From the NCBI GenBank assembly GCA_947378305.1, contig CANCJJ010000001.1:62001-126000 (forward strand): 64,000 bases of DNA, written 5' to 3'. Numbering within the stretch: the first letter of the stretch is position 1; each line of letters begins with the position of its first letter. The stretch is from Phenylobacterium aquaticum. Lineage in GTDB: Bacteria > Pseudomonadota > Alphaproteobacteria > Caulobacterales > Caulobacteraceae. The translations under genes were made by a program, and so were the position numbers. This document shows, piece by piece, positions 18,045 through 26,716 of this stretch. The notes under the pieces were generated by a model, which searched no databases, was not told where the DNA came from, and saw only the letters and a list, made by a program, of their open reading frames with translations.

Positions 18045-19837
18045 CCTGCGGTTCCGGCCCGGCGACCCGTCAGGCGGCCAAGGATGTCGTCAATGGGATT
18101 GTCCACCTTGAAGCGCCGCATGATCACATATTGCTGCAGGATCGTGAGCAGGTTGCTCCATGTGTAGTAGATCAACAGGCCAACCGCGAGCGGGCTCAGG
18201 ACAAAGGTGAAGATCACCGGCATGAGCTGCATGATCATCTGCTGGGTCGGGTCCGGCGCGGGCGGGCTCATCTTCATGGACAGCCACTGGGTGAAACCAT
18301 AGGCCAGGGGCCAGATGCCCACATGCAGAGGCCCGGCGAGAAGGACCCCGATCAGAGGGGCTGTGGCCGGATCCCACGGAATGACCCCAAACAGATTGAA
18401 GACGGTGGAGGGATCGCGGGCCGACAGGTCCTGCACCCAGCCAAAGAAGGGCGCATGGCGCATTTCAATGGCCACGGAAAGAACCTTGAACAGGGCCAGA
18501 AAGATCGGAATGGTCGCCAGCATGGGCAGGCAGCCCATCAGAGGATTGATCTTTTCCCGGGCATAGAGGCCCATCAGTTCCTGTTGCTGCTTGGTGGGAT
18601 CATCCTTGTAGCGCGTCCTCAGCGCCTCGACCTCAGGCTGGATCTTCTTCATCTTGGTCATGGATTCATAGCTGAGATTGGCCGGGTAGAAGAAGACCAG
18701 TCGCACCAGAACCGTCAGGGCCAGGATGGCCAGACCGAAATTGTTGAGCAGGCCATAGAACTGCTCCAGCACCCAGAAAATCGGCTTGGTGAAGAAATAG
18801 AGCCGGCCCCAATCCACGGCATCCACCAGCTTGGGAATCTTGAGGGCGGTCTCATAGGCCTTGAGCACGGGCACGGTCTTGGCCCCGGCAAACATGCGAC
18901 TGACATGGGTCAGCTGGGCACCAGGGGCCACCACGCGGGGCTGGCCGACGAAATTGGCTTCATAGACGTCAATGCCGCGCGAGGGGGTCACCTTGAAGGC
19001 CGCGTGCACGGTCTCAGACTGATCCGGCACAATGGCCGCCAGCCAGTACTTGTCGGTAATGCCAAGCCATCCCCCGTCAGAGGAATAATCCTTCTCGCCC
19101 GCCTTTTTGAGGTCCTTGTATTTGACCATCTGCAGGACCTTGCCCATCACGCCGACGGCACCCTGGTGGGCGTTCGGATCGAGGGTCGTCGGGGCTCCCT
19201 GACGCTGGACCGAGGCATAGGGCACAAGGGTAAGGGGCCCGGGAGTCCCGTTGGCCACGGAGTCCGTGATGGTGAACATGAACTTGTCGTCCACGACGAG
19301 GGTGCGCGTGAAGGTCAGGCCCTGGCCATTGGTATAGGTCAGCACCAGGGGATGGCCGGGGGACAGACGATCCCCCTGGGCCAGGGTCCAGACGCTATCG
19401 GGGGTCGGCAGACCGGGGAGGTTGGCCCCCGTCCAGCCAAATTCGGCAAACCAGGCGTGGGCAGACCCCTCCGGGCGCAGGAGCTCAACCGGGGAGGACT
19501 TGGGGTTCACATCGACCCGGTAGCCCTTGAGCAGCAGGTCATCAATCCGCGCGCCTTTCAGGGAGACAGAGCCTTGCAGGGACGGGGTATCAATCACGGC
19601 CCTCGGGCTTGCCGCCAAGGCAAGCGTGCGGGGAAGGAAGGCGGGCTGGACGGCGACACCCGGCGCGCCAGGTGTTCCGGCACCGGCCGGGTTGGCAGCC
19701 TGGGCGGTTTCCCGTGCCTTGAGTTCCGCCTGCCGAAGCTTGGTCTGCGGACCCATGTAGAAGGCCTGATAGGCGAACAGCATCACCATGGCCACAACCA
19801 CGAAGATGATCGTATTGCGATTGGAATTGTCAGGCAT
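18041..19837 (-). CDS. yidC: Membrane protein insertase YidC
   Basis: A 598-residue YidC/Oxa1 insertase. The N-terminal membrane anchor is at about residues 6-23 ('[20 protein letters not shown]'), followed by a large periplasmic beta-sandwich domain (about 60-350) and the conserved C-terminal five-helix core, including '[20 protein letters not shown]' and a basic C-terminus. It inserts membrane proteins alone or with SecYEG and receives substrates from SRP. ATG 19837 is preferred over an upstream TTG that would overlap rnpA. Confidence 0.97.
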   Translation of the reverse strand: MPDNSNRNTIIFVVVAMVMLFAYQAFYMGPQTKLRQAELKARETAQAANPAGAGTPGAPGVAVQPAFLPRTLALAASPRAVIDTPSLQGSVSLKGARIDDLLLKGYRVDVNPKSSPVELLRPEGSAHAWFAEFGWTGANLPGLPTPDSVWTLAQGDRLSPGHPLVLTYTNGQGLTFTRTLVVDDKFMFTITDSVANGTPGPLTLVPYASVQRQGAPTTLDPNAHQGAVGVMGKVLQMVKYKDLKKAGEKDYSSDGGWLGITDKYWLAAIVPDQSETVHAAFKVTPSRGIDVYEANFVGQPRVVAPGAQLTHVSRMFAGAKTVPVLKAYETALKIPKLVDAVDWGRLYFFTKPIFWVLEQFYGLLNNFGLAILALTVLVRLVFFYPANLSYESMTKMKKIQPEVEALRTRYKDDPTKQQQELMGLYAREKINPLMGCLPMLATIPIFLALFKVLSVAIEMRHAPFFGWVQDLSARDPSTVFNLFGVIPWDPATAPLIGVLLAGPLHVGIWPLAYGFTQWLSMKMSPPAPDPTQQMIMQLMPVIFTFVLSPLAVGLLIYYTWSNLLTILQQYVIMRRFKVDNPIDDILGRLTGRRAGTAG

Positions 19838-19848
19838 TAGTCGCGCGC

Positions 19849-20247
19849 TCAATCAGAATTAGAAGGGGCGCGGTCGGGCGCGCGGGAAGGGCGTTCACTC
19901 GTGTCGCTGAGGCTTATCAGCGCACTTTTCACATCGTCAAGCAATCGAGTCCACGGGCGGCTGGGTGCGCCACCTCGCGCAATAAGCACATAATCATGGC
20001 CGGGACGAGCATGGGCTGGAATCAACAGGCGGGCGGCCTCTCGCATGCGACGTTTCGCGCGATTGCGGACCACCGACCCGCCGACCTTTTTTGTGGCTGT
20101 AAACCCAACCCGGACGCAGGATGTTTCATCCATGCGATGCCTGGCCTGGAGCACGACGGCACCACGCGCACAGGAAGGGGCTTTCGCGGCCAGAAGAAAG
20201 TCTGGCCGAACCTTAAGTTTTTGAATCTGAAATTCGGGCTCCGACAT
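19849..20247 (-). CDS. rnpA: Ribonuclease P protein component
   Basis: A 132-residue basic protein that binds the catalytic RNase P RNA and helps mature tRNA 5' ends. The RNR signature is clear in '[17 protein letters not shown]', preceded by '[12 protein letters not shown]'. A C-terminal tail rich in Ser, Pro and Arg extends beyond the fold. It lies 24 bases after rpmH, the universal neighbour, and 11 bases before yidC. Confidence 0.95.
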   Translation of the reverse strand: MSEPEFQIQKLKVRPDFLLAAKAPSCARGAVVLQARHRMDETSCVRVGFTATKKVGGSVVRNRAKRRMREAARLLIPAHARPGHDYVLIARGGAPSRPWTRLLDDVKSALISLSDTSERPSRAPDRAPSNSD

Positions 20248-20271
20248 TCGGACGCCCCACCCCTGCCAGAC

Positions 20272-20406
20272 CTAGGCGGTCAGGCGCTTGCGGCCCTTGG
20301 CCCGACGACGGGCAATGACCTTCTGACCATTCTTGGTGGCCATACGCGCGCGCCATCCGTGACGGCGCGCACGCACGAGACGGGAGGGTTGAAAAGTGCG
20401 CTTCAC
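20272..20406 (-). CDS. rpmH: 50S ribosomal protein L34
   Basis: Missing from the ORF track because it has only 44 residues. The translation begins '[20 protein letters not shown]' and ends '[12 protein letters not shown]', the canonical L34 sequence. It starts with GTG at 20406, preceded by GGAG about seven bases upstream in the mRNA. It is the first gene of the rpmH-rnpA-yidC-engB cluster; the promoter should lie between 20407 and 20509. Confidence 0.97.
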   Translation of the reverse strand: MKRTFQPSRLVRARRHGWRARMATKNGQKVIARRRAKGRKRLTA

Positions 20407-20509
20407 GGGACAAGCTCCGGGACAAAATCGAGGCGCGGTGAGTAGGGGAATGAAAAGCCCCTGTCAATGGAAACCAGGGCAAAAGACCCAAATAGATGTC
20501 GCCGCAGAC

Positions 20510-21493
20510 TCAGATGTCGGGTTGGATAATGGTCTTTCCGACGACCTTGCGGTCCGACAGGGTGTCAAAGGCAGCGCGCCAGTCGCTTAAGGGAAAGGTC
20601 TGATCAACCCTGGGAGTCACCGCGCCTTCCCGGGCCAGTTGCCAGATGGCGGCATTGTTTTCGGCCCCCTTCTGCGGGAACTGACGGCCATACTCCCCGG
20701 CCCGGACCCCCATGACGGAGAAGCCCTTTATCAGGGCATAATTGACCGGCAGGACCGGCAATCGGCCCGAGGTAAAGCCAATCGACAGGAGCCGACCGTC
20801 AAAGGCGATACAGCGCACGCTCTCGTCAAAAACATCGCCGCCCACCGGATCATAGATCACATCGGCCCCCCGCCCCCCGGTGATGGCCTTCACCTGATCC
20901 TTGAAGCCGTGGCTGACATTGACGGTGGCGTCGGGGGCATATTCCCGGGCAATGACGGCCAGCTTCTCATCCGAGGCGGAGGCGGCAATGACCTTGCAGC
21001 CCAGATGCCTGGCCAGGTCTACGCAGGCCAGCCCAACACCGCCAGCGGCCCCGTGGACCAGAACCCATTCGCCTGGCTGGACCTGGGCCCGGCGCACCAG
21101 GGCCACCCAGGCCGTGAGATAGGCGACCTGATATCCGGCGGCCTGGCCATAGCTCAGGGTCTCGGGCTTGCGATGGAGGCTGGCGGCAGGGCTCAAGGCA
21201 AATTCGGCAAAGGCCCCGGTGCGGGACCCGCCGGCAACCGGATCGCCGATGGCCCAGTCCGTGACCCCGTCACCCAGGGCCACAATGTCTCCTGCCAGCT
21301 CCATGCCTGGCGTGAAGGGGACCTGGGGCTTGTGCTGGTGCTCGCCGCGGGTCTGCATGAGGTCGGGAAAGTTCACCGCCCCGGCCCGCACCTTGATCAG
21401 CACCTCTCCGGGTCCAGGTTTGGGCAAAGGAAGGTCCAGTACGCGACACCCGGCGTAGTCTGCGGCAAGTTGCTCAACAACCAGGGCGCGCAT
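20510..21493 (-). CDS. NADPH:quinone oxidoreductase-like zinc-free MDR protein
   Basis: A 327-residue medium-chain dehydrogenase/reductase of the quinone oxidoreductase type. The N-terminal GroES-like domain includes 'VRAGAVNFPDLMQTRGEHQ' and 'PGMELAGDIVALGDGV'. The Rossmann NADP-binding site is 'VLVHGAAGGVGLACVDLA', followed by 'GADVIYDPVGGDVFDES'. It lacks the cysteine cluster of zinc alcohol dehydrogenases. It is the last gene of a tetR-esterase-oxidoreductase operon (1-base overlap with the esterase), so a detoxification or catabolic role under TetR control is plausible. Substrate unknown. Confidence 0.88.
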   Translation of the reverse strand: MRALVVEQLAADYAGCRVLDLPLPKPGPGEVLIKVRAGAVNFPDLMQTRGEHQHKPQVPFTPGMELAGDIVALGDGVTDWAIGDPVAGGSRTGAFAEFALSPAASLHRKPETLSYGQAAGYQVAYLTAWVALVRRAQVQPGEWVLVHGAAGGVGLACVDLARHLGCKVIAASASDEKLAVIAREYAPDATVNVSHGFKDQVKAITGGRGADVIYDPVGGDVFDESVRCIAFDGRLLSIGFTSGRLPVLPVNYALIKGFSVMGVRAGEYGRQFPQKGAENNAAIWQLAREGAVTPRVDQTFPLSDWRAAFDTLSDRKVVGKTIIQPDI

Positions 21494-22539
21494 CAGACCC
21501 CCTCCCCTTTGAGAACATCCCGCGCCAGGGCCGCAATCTCGCGGCAGGCCCTGTCCGCCGCCGGTATGGCCCCGGTAAAGGCGGTAAATCCGTGGCTCAG
21601 GCTGTCATAGCAACGATAGGTCACAGCCACACCGGCCTGGCGCAGACGCTCGGCATAGGCCAGGCCCTGATCGACCAGGGGGTCAAACCCGGCCGTCACG
21701 ACAATGGCGGGCGCGAGGCCTTCCAGGGACTCGGCGCCCAGGGGCGACAGTCGCCTTTGGATCGGATCATCTGACGGGGTCATGTAGAGGCTCATGAACC
21801 AGTCCATAATGGGCCGGCTCAAGGGGAAGGCGTCCCCATAGGTGGTCATGGACGGGGTTTCACTGGCCACGTCCACGCAAGGATAGACCAAAAGCTGGAG
21901 GGCAGGCTGGGGTTCCCCGGCCTGCTGGAGGTCCTGGGCGATGATGGCTGCGAAATGACCGCCCATGGAGTCCCCGCCTATGGCCGCCTGGCCAGCCGGA
22001 GCACCGAGGTCTGCGGCATTATCCCGGGCCCATCTGAAGGCCGCCAGCATGTCATCAAGTCCGGCCGGAAAACGGTGCTCGGGGGCCAGCCGGTAGTCCA
22101 CCGACAGGACCGGCCCGCGCAAGGTCTTGGCCAGCAGGCCACAAAAGGCTTCGCAGGTGTCCAGGTCGCCTATAACCCCGCCGCCCATGTGGGCATAGAC
22201 CAGCACCGGCATGGCCGGGTCCTGACGGGCAGGGCGGTAGACCCGCGCGGCGCAGCCTCCGGCGGGGGTCGGAACCCGCAGGGTCTCCACCCGAACCGAG
22301 GGGTCCAGATCGCCAGACAGGGCCGCCAGACCCCGGGCACTGGCGTCGCGGGCAGCTTCAGGTGTCAGGGTATTCATGGCCGGGGACCGGCGCGATCCCG
22401 CGGTTATAAACTGCAGACGGGGGTCCAGGGTCCGACCGCCCTTATAGACCACGCCGCCACCGGACATCAGCCGCAAGATGGGGGCCGGAAGCGAGAGCAG
22501 GGTGCGGACAATCTGCCTTTGGGTGGACAATCGGGCCAT
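21493..22539 (-). CDS. Alpha/beta hydrolase, hormone-sensitive-lipase family
   Basis: A 348-residue esterase-like protein. The nucleophile elbow is 'IGGDSMGGHFAA', the acid is in 'GFDPLVDQG' and the histidine in 'DSLSHGFTAF', giving a full Ser-Asp-His triad. The oxyanion-hole motif, HGGG in the family, reads 'YAHMGGGVIGD' here, with Met between His and the glycines. No signal peptide is seen; the N-terminus has a short basic hydrophobic stretch. It overlaps the tetR stop and the oxidoreductase start by one base each, so the three genes form one translationally coupled unit. Confidence 0.88.
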   Translation of the reverse strand: MARLSTQRQIVRTLLSLPAPILRLMSGGGVVYKGGRTLDPRLQFITAGSRRSPAMNTLTPEAARDASARGLAALSGDLDPSVRVETLRVPTPAGGCAARVYRPARQDPAMPVLVYAHMGGGVIGDLDTCEAFCGLLAKTLRGPVLSVDYRLAPEHRFPAGLDDMLAAFRWARDNAADLGAPAGQAAIGGDSMGGHFAAIIAQDLQQAGEPQPALQLLVYPCVDVASETPSMTTYGDAFPLSRPIMDWFMSLYMTPSDDPIQRRLSPLGAESLEGLAPAIVVTAGFDPLVDQGLAYAERLRQAGVAVTYRCYDSLSHGFTAFTGAIPAADRACREIAALARDVLKGEGV

Positions 22540-23162
22540 TAGTTCGTGCTCCGCCTCAAACCGGTCACGCCAGTCAGGATCATGGTCACAGCAAAGTCCG
22601 TGGCCGCCTGGGTATCCACCGGGCGCCGGACCAGCATCTGCTCACCCACATAACGCGCAATGCCGATACAGGCAGCGGCCAACATGTAGGGATCGCCCCC
22701 CTGGGCTCCGCCCCGGGCGGCCTCCTCGACAATACTGGCCCGGACCTCCTCAAAGACGGCAAGACCCTCGGGCGTCACCCCATGGACCCGGGGATGGGAC
22801 TCATCGATTGGGCGGCGCGCCAGCCAGTTGGACTGCTCGTCCGCCAGGAAGGTGTAATAGGCCCCCAGGGCCCTTCGAACAAAGTCTGCCCAATCCGAGG
22901 CCTGCTCGCGCTGGGCCTTGAGGATTGGGGCAAATCGACGCGTACCGTCATCGGACAGGGCGGCGGCCACCTCGTCCTTGGATCGGAAATAGTTGTAAAA
23001 GGTACCCGCTGCGAGGCCTGTGCGGCGGATGATGTCTCGCACGGTGACGGCGTCATAGCCCAGTTCCCCGAAGACAGAGCGGGCGGCCTCGAGGATGGCC
23101 TGACGGTTTTGAACCTTGGTCAGCTCGCGACGACCAGGTGGAACGCTTAGAACTTGGGACAT
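22539..23162 (-). CDS. TetR-family transcriptional regulator
   Basis: A 207-residue one-component repressor. The N-terminal helix-turn-helix is typical ('AVTVRDIIRRTGLAAGTFYN' followed by YFRSKDEV, residues about 39-66); the C-terminal ligand domain is not assignable to a subfamily. First gene of the operon with the esterase and quinone oxidoreductase. A perfect inverted repeat ATGAC-N4-GTCAT lies 15-28 bases upstream of its start and could be its own operator, meaning autoregulation and control of the whole unit. Confidence 0.92.
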   Translation of the reverse strand: MSQVLSVPPGRRELTKVQNRQAILEAARSVFGELGYDAVTVRDIIRRTGLAAGTFYNYFRSKDEVAAALSDDGTRRFAPILKAQREQASDWADFVRRALGAYYTFLADEQSNWLARRPIDESHPRVHGVTPEGLAVFEEVRASIVEEAARGGAQGGDPYMLAAACIGIARYVGEQMLVRRPVDTQAATDFAVTMILTGVTGLRRSTN

Positions 23163-23176
23163 GAAGGCCTGAAAAA

Positions 23177-23190
23177 ATGACAGGCGTCAT
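23177..23190. promoter_or_regulatory. Candidate TetR operator (ATGAC-N4-GTCAT)
   Basis: Perfect inverted repeat 'ATGACAGGCGTCAT' immediately upstream of the tetR start codon. Symmetry and position fit an autoregulatory operator for a TetR-family repressor, many of which bind TGAC/GTCA-type half-sites. The assignment is by position only. Confidence 0.4.
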
Positions 23191-23194
23191 ACTT

Positions 23195-23244
23195 AGAGCA
23201 TGTTCCGATAAGTGGGAACCGGTTATCGGATCGAAACATGCTCT
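23195..23244. repeat. Palindromic repeat, copy 2
   Basis: Starts 'AGAGCATGTTCCGATAA' and ends 'AACATGCTCT'; the outer ten bases pair perfectly, and CCGATAA pairs with TTATCGG inside, with a GTGGGAACCGG loop and an asymmetric ATCGA bulge. Forty-three bases are identical to copy 3 at 23309-23351. It belongs to the dispersed alphaproteobacterial palindromes with a GGGAACCGG centre. It lies between the M28 peptidase stop and tetR. Confidence 0.85.
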
Positions 23245-23258
23245 AACTTTTTGAACGA

Positions 23259-23306
23259 GAGCCCTTTTTGTCCCTTTAGTCAGATCAGACTAAAGGGAAA
23301 GGGCTC
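23259..23306. repeat. Large inverted repeat between the two palindrome copies
   Basis: An 11-base stem TCCCTTTAGTC/GACTAAAGGGA with loop AGATCA is extended by GAGCCCTT/AAGGGCTC, with a small bulge on the left arm. The structure is precisely framed by the two 43-base direct repeats. It could terminate or stabilise the M28 peptidase transcript on the minus strand. It has no coding potential. Confidence 0.75.
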
Positions 23307-23308
23307 GT

Positions 23309-23351
23309 GAGCATGTTCCGATAAGTGGGAACCGGTTATCGGATCGAAACA
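23309..23351. repeat. Palindromic repeat, copy 3
   Basis: Identical over 43 bases to the core of copy 2 ('GAGCATGTTCCGATAAGTGG' onwards to 'GGATCGAAACA') and in the same orientation, but the right outer arm has diverged (AGATGTC instead of TGCTCT). Identity between the copies suggests recent duplication or gene conversion. It ends about 40 bases from the stop codon of the M28 peptidase. Confidence 0.85.
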
Positions 23352-23392
23352 GATGTCCCAGGGCGGTGAAGCCCTGGGATGGTCTGGTGATC

Positions 23393-25045
23393 CTACTTCC
23401 GCTGGGCGGCGGTGAGATCTCGCTCAGCCTTGAACTCCGCCCCGGCCTTCCAGGCAGGCCAGCGATTTGAATTGGCCAGATCGAGGCCCAACTCAAGCAA
23501 GATGCCGCCGTCCTGGGCCGCGCCGGTCAAATTCCAGCTTGGCGAATATTCATCCGCGGGCTGGTGATAGCGATAGGTGACATAGTCCTTGGCCAGGGCC
23601 TCACCACGTTCACGCCCGCCATCGATCAGGTCCTGCCCGGACCCGAAGGACAGGGCGGGTACACCGCGCTTGGCGAAGGGGAAATGGTCCGACCGGAAGA
23701 AACTGCCGGCGCCCGGACGGGGATCGGGGCTGTAGACCCGGCCATGACGACCCGCCACCGCAATCAGATCATCCTGCAGGGTCAGGGGCGCATTTCCGGA
23801 GGTCGTGAAGTCCCGCGCCGGACCCGAGGTCGAGCCACCATCCATATTGATGTCGGCAACTGTGGTGGCCAGGGGATAGAGCGGGTTGGCCGCATAGTAT
23901 TCCGAACCCAAAAGGCCCTTTTCTTCGGCGGTCACCGACAGAAAGACCACTGAGCGATCGGTGCGCGGGGCCTGAGCCGCCGCCCGGGCGATTTCGATCA
24001 GCAGGGCCGAGCCCATCGCATTGTCCTGGGCCCCATTATAGATCTTGTCGCCCTTGGTGTCGGGCAGACCAATGCCCAGGTGATCCCAGTGCGCCGAATA
24101 AATGACGGTCTCGTCCGGGCGCTTGGTGCCGGGCAGAATTCCAGCCACATTCTTCGACACGATCTTTTCGACATTGACGTCAAAGTCGGTTGAGAAGGTC
24201 ACGCCCTCCAGGGTCACAGGCTTGAAGGCCCGGGTCTGGGCCGAGGCCTTGAGGGCTTCAAAATCCAGGCCCGCCGCCTTGAAGAGCCCAACCGTAACAT
24301 CGCGTTGCACCCAGGCTTCAATCGGAGCATGGGCTTCGGTCGGCTTGGCGCGGATGATATCAAAGACGGTATTGGTGTTGGAATTCTTCACCGTATTCCA
24401 GCCATAGGAGGCCGGATCGGTTTCGTGAATAACGATGAAGCCCACCGCGCCCCGACGGGCCGCTTCCTCATACTTGTAGGTCCAGCGACCATAATAGGTC
24501 ATGGCCTTGCCGCCAAAATCGCCCTTGCCGGTTTCAAAGTCGGGGTCATTTATCAGGACGAGGGCAATCTTTCCCTTCAGGTCAACGCCCTTGAAGTCAT
24601 CCCACTGGCGCTCGGGGGCCGTCACGCCGTAACCAATAAAGACCACCGGAGCAGACTTGACCGTGACGTGCTGGGCTCCGGTCTGGGGTGCCCGAATGGC
24701 GATCTGCTCGCCCTGGGTCCAGGTTTGGGTCTGGCCCTTGACCTGCACGCTGACGGCCACCGGGCCCTTGGTATCAAACTTGGCCAGGGGAACATCCTGG
24801 GTCCAGGACCGCTTGCCATCCTTAAGGTCGCCGCCGGGCTGGAGCCCGGCCAGCTTGAACTGGTCGGTCATGTACTGCACGGCCTTGCGTTCGCCCTCGG
24901 TGGCCGGGCCGCGCCCTTCAAAGGCATCCGAGGCCAGAATCTTGACGTGTTCGGTCAGCCGCGCCGGATCGAGGTCGCCCGCCAGGGCTACATTTGCGAA
25001 TAAAATCAGGGCAGTTGAGCCCAGAAGGACAAACCGGTTCATCAT
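23393..25045 (-). CDS. Secreted M28-family aminopeptidase with PA domain
   Basis: A 550-residue zinc peptidase. A signal peptide ends after 'ANVALA' (about residue 22). Two-zinc ligands and the catalytic Glu are visible: 'YSAHWDHLGIG', 'GAQDNAMGSALLI', 'SVTAEEKGLLGSEYY', 'DINMDGG' and 'RSDHFPFAKRGVPAL'. The insertion between about 120 and 290 ('VVFIGYGVTAPER', 'GAVGFIVIHETDP') is a protease-associated domain. M28 enzymes remove N-terminal residues from peptides in the periplasm or outside. I prefer ATG 25045 over the ORF start 25063. It is divergent from the efflux operon. Confidence 0.92.
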   Translation of the reverse strand: MMNRFVLLGSTALILFANVALAGDLDPARLTEHVKILASDAFEGRGPATEGERKAVQYMTDQFKLAGLQPGGDLKDGKRSWTQDVPLAKFDTKGPVAVSVQVKGQTQTWTQGEQIAIRAPQTGAQHVTVKSAPVVFIGYGVTAPERQWDDFKGVDLKGKIALVLINDPDFETGKGDFGGKAMTYYGRWTYKYEEAARRGAVGFIVIHETDPASYGWNTVKNSNTNTVFDIIRAKPTEAHAPIEAWVQRDVTVGLFKAAGLDFEALKASAQTRAFKPVTLEGVTFSTDFDVNVEKIVSKNVAGILPGTKRPDETVIYSAHWDHLGIGLPDTKGDKIYNGAQDNAMGSALLIEIARAAAQAPRTDRSVVFLSVTAEEKGLLGSEYYAANPLYPLATTVADINMDGGSTSGPARDFTTSGNAPLTLQDDLIAVAGRHGRVYSPDPRPGAGSFFRSDHFPFAKRGVPALSFGSGQDLIDGGRERGEALAKDYVTYRYHQPADEYSPSWNLTGAAQDGGILLELGLDLANSNRWPAWKAGAEFKAERDLTAAQRK

Positions 25046-25164
25046 TACCTTCAGTGTGCGCATATCCGGGGACAGCCCGGAGTTTCCAAAATCAAAGCCA
25101 CCATAGGCAGAGCGCCTGCGCGCCGGAAGACCAACCTGAATAATAATTTAATTGGCCCGGGATT

Positions 25165-25181
25165 CTAACATCGCTAGTTAG
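25165..25181. promoter_or_regulatory. Candidate operator between M28 peptidase and efflux operon
   Basis: The inverted repeat CTAAC-N7-GTTAG lies in an AT-richer part of the 234-base divergent gap, where promoters for both directions must be. RND efflux operons are often controlled by TetR- or MarR-family repressors binding such symmetric sites. No regulator gene is adjacent, so the binding protein is unknown. Confidence 0.3.
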
Positions 25182-25279
25182 CATGTTGCGGCGCAATATA
25201 ACGGGACTGGCCGCCGTGATCATCGAGGCGTCTGTTATGGCCTCGGGTTCAGAGTTTGATCTTGGTATTTGAAAAGCCC

Positions 25280-26716
25280 ATGCGCCCAGCCGCTCTTATA
25301 ACTGCCAGCCTTGCCACGCTTGCCCTGTCGGCCTGTGCCTCGGCCCGCAAGCCCGATGTCCAGGTCCCGGCCAGCTTCGAAATGGCCCAGACCAGCCAGA
25401 CGGCCACGTCCGCCCAGCTCGAAACCTGGTGGCGACAGATTGATGATCCAGCCCTGACCGGACTGATTGAACAGGCGCTCAAGGCGAGCCCGGATGCCCG
25501 ATCTGCCTCCGCGCGGCTGATCGAGGCTCAAGCCACATCGGGAACAGCCCTGATTGCCTTCCTTCCCCAGGGCAATGGCCAGGGGTCCACCAAGGAAACC
25601 CGCACGACCCTGGACTCCGGCACGGCGGTCAATATTCCCGGTTACTCGACCAAGGGCACGTCGACCAATTCCAGCGGGAACCTGAATGTCAGCTGGGAAA
25701 TGGACCTGTTCGGGCGGATCTTTGCGGTGGCCCGCGCGGCCAATGGCGATTCTGCGGCGGCACGATTCAACTATGAGGCCAGCCGGGCCAGTCTGGCCGC
25801 CAATGTGGCCGACGTCTATTTTCAGGGCCAGGGCCTGGCGATCCAGCTGGAAGATGCCCGCGAGACTGTGCGCATCCAAACAGACCTTCAGGCCGTGGCC
25901 GAAGCCCGGGTCACCCATGGCCTGATTTCCCGCGCGGATGGCAACAAGGCCAGGGTCGATCTTGCCCAGGCGCAGAGCCAGGCCGCCGGACTCGAGGCTG
26001 AGTTTCAAGCCACGCGCCGCACCCTGCTCGTCCTGGTCGGACGCGGGCTGGAGGCAGGGTCGAGCCTGCCCATGACCTCCCGCCTGGCCCAGGTTCCGGA
26101 GGTCCCGGCAACCGTCCCCGGTGAAATCCTTGCCCGACGCCCTGATGTGCGGGAAGCCAAGGCCAGGATTGAGAGCCAGGCAGGGCGTTTGACCTATGCC
26201 GAACTGGCCTTCTTCCCAACCTTCACCCTGACCCCCGGCATTGGCCTGTCAAAGTCCCAGCAGACGGGCTACCAGTCCAGCACTCGTTTCTGGTCCATTG
26301 GCGGCACGGTCAGCCAGCCCGTCCTGTCCATCCCCCGCCTCCTGACCGACCTGAAGTCCCAGAAGGCGCGCACCGAACAGGCGGTCATTGCCTATGAAAA
26401 GGCCGTGCAGACCGCCTATGGCGAAGCCGACAGCGCTTTGGTGCGGTTCGCGGCAGACCAGCGTCGCGTAGCCCTCCTCTCCGAAGGCGAGGCCCAGGCC
26501 CGTCAGGCCTCCGAGGCCGCACGCATTCGGTATGGGGCGGGACTTGATGATCTCCAGACCACGCTTGCCGCCGAACTCAGCTGGCGGGCAGCCCGTTCTC
26601 AAATGACTGCAGCCCAGGTCCAGGCCCTTCGGCGCTCCGTTCAAACCTACAAGGCCCTCGGCGGCGGCTGGCCCGCGTCGAGCCTATCCACAGACAAGAA
26701 GGCGCGTGCGTCGTGA
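25280..26716 (+). CDS. RND efflux outer-membrane lipoprotein (OprM/NodT family)
   Basis: A 478-residue TolC-type channel. The lipoprotein signal 'LATLALSACASARKP' has the lipobox LSAC, so Cys about 19 would be acylated; ATG 25280 is chosen to place this signal at the N-terminus. Two OEP repeats follow, with 'LNVSWEMDLFGRIFAVARAA' typical of the NodT/OprM group. It forms the outer-membrane exit of the tripartite pump with the two genes downstream, and overlaps the adaptor start by one base (TGATG). Confidence 0.93.
   Translation: MRPAALITASLATLALSACASARKPDVQVPASFEMAQTSQTATSAQLETWWRQIDDPALTGLIEQALKASPDARSASARLIEAQATSGTALIAFLPQGNGQGSTKETRTTLDSGTAVNIPGYSTKGTSTNSSGNLNVSWEMDLFGRIFAVARAANGDSAAARFNYEASRASLAANVADVYFQGQGLAIQLEDARETVRIQTDLQAVAEARVTHGLISRADGNKARVDLAQAQSQAAGLEAEFQATRRTLLVLVGRGLEAGSSLPMTSRLAQVPEVPATVPGEILARRPDVREAKARIESQAGRLTYAELAFFPTFTLTPGIGLSKSQQTGYQSSTRFWSIGGTVSQPVLSIPRLLTDLKSQKARTEQAVIAYEKAVQTAYGEADSALVRFAADQRRVALLSEGEAQARQASEAARIRYGAGLDDLQTTLAAELSWRAARSQMTAAQVQALRRSVQTYKALGGGWPASSLSTDKKARAS

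Noticed and set aside
18131-19840. 569-residue plus-strand ORF opposite yidC
   Set aside because: Antisense shadow of a GC-rich gene; the translation is rich in Gly, His, Arg and Gln with no domain, and yidC on the other strand is certain.
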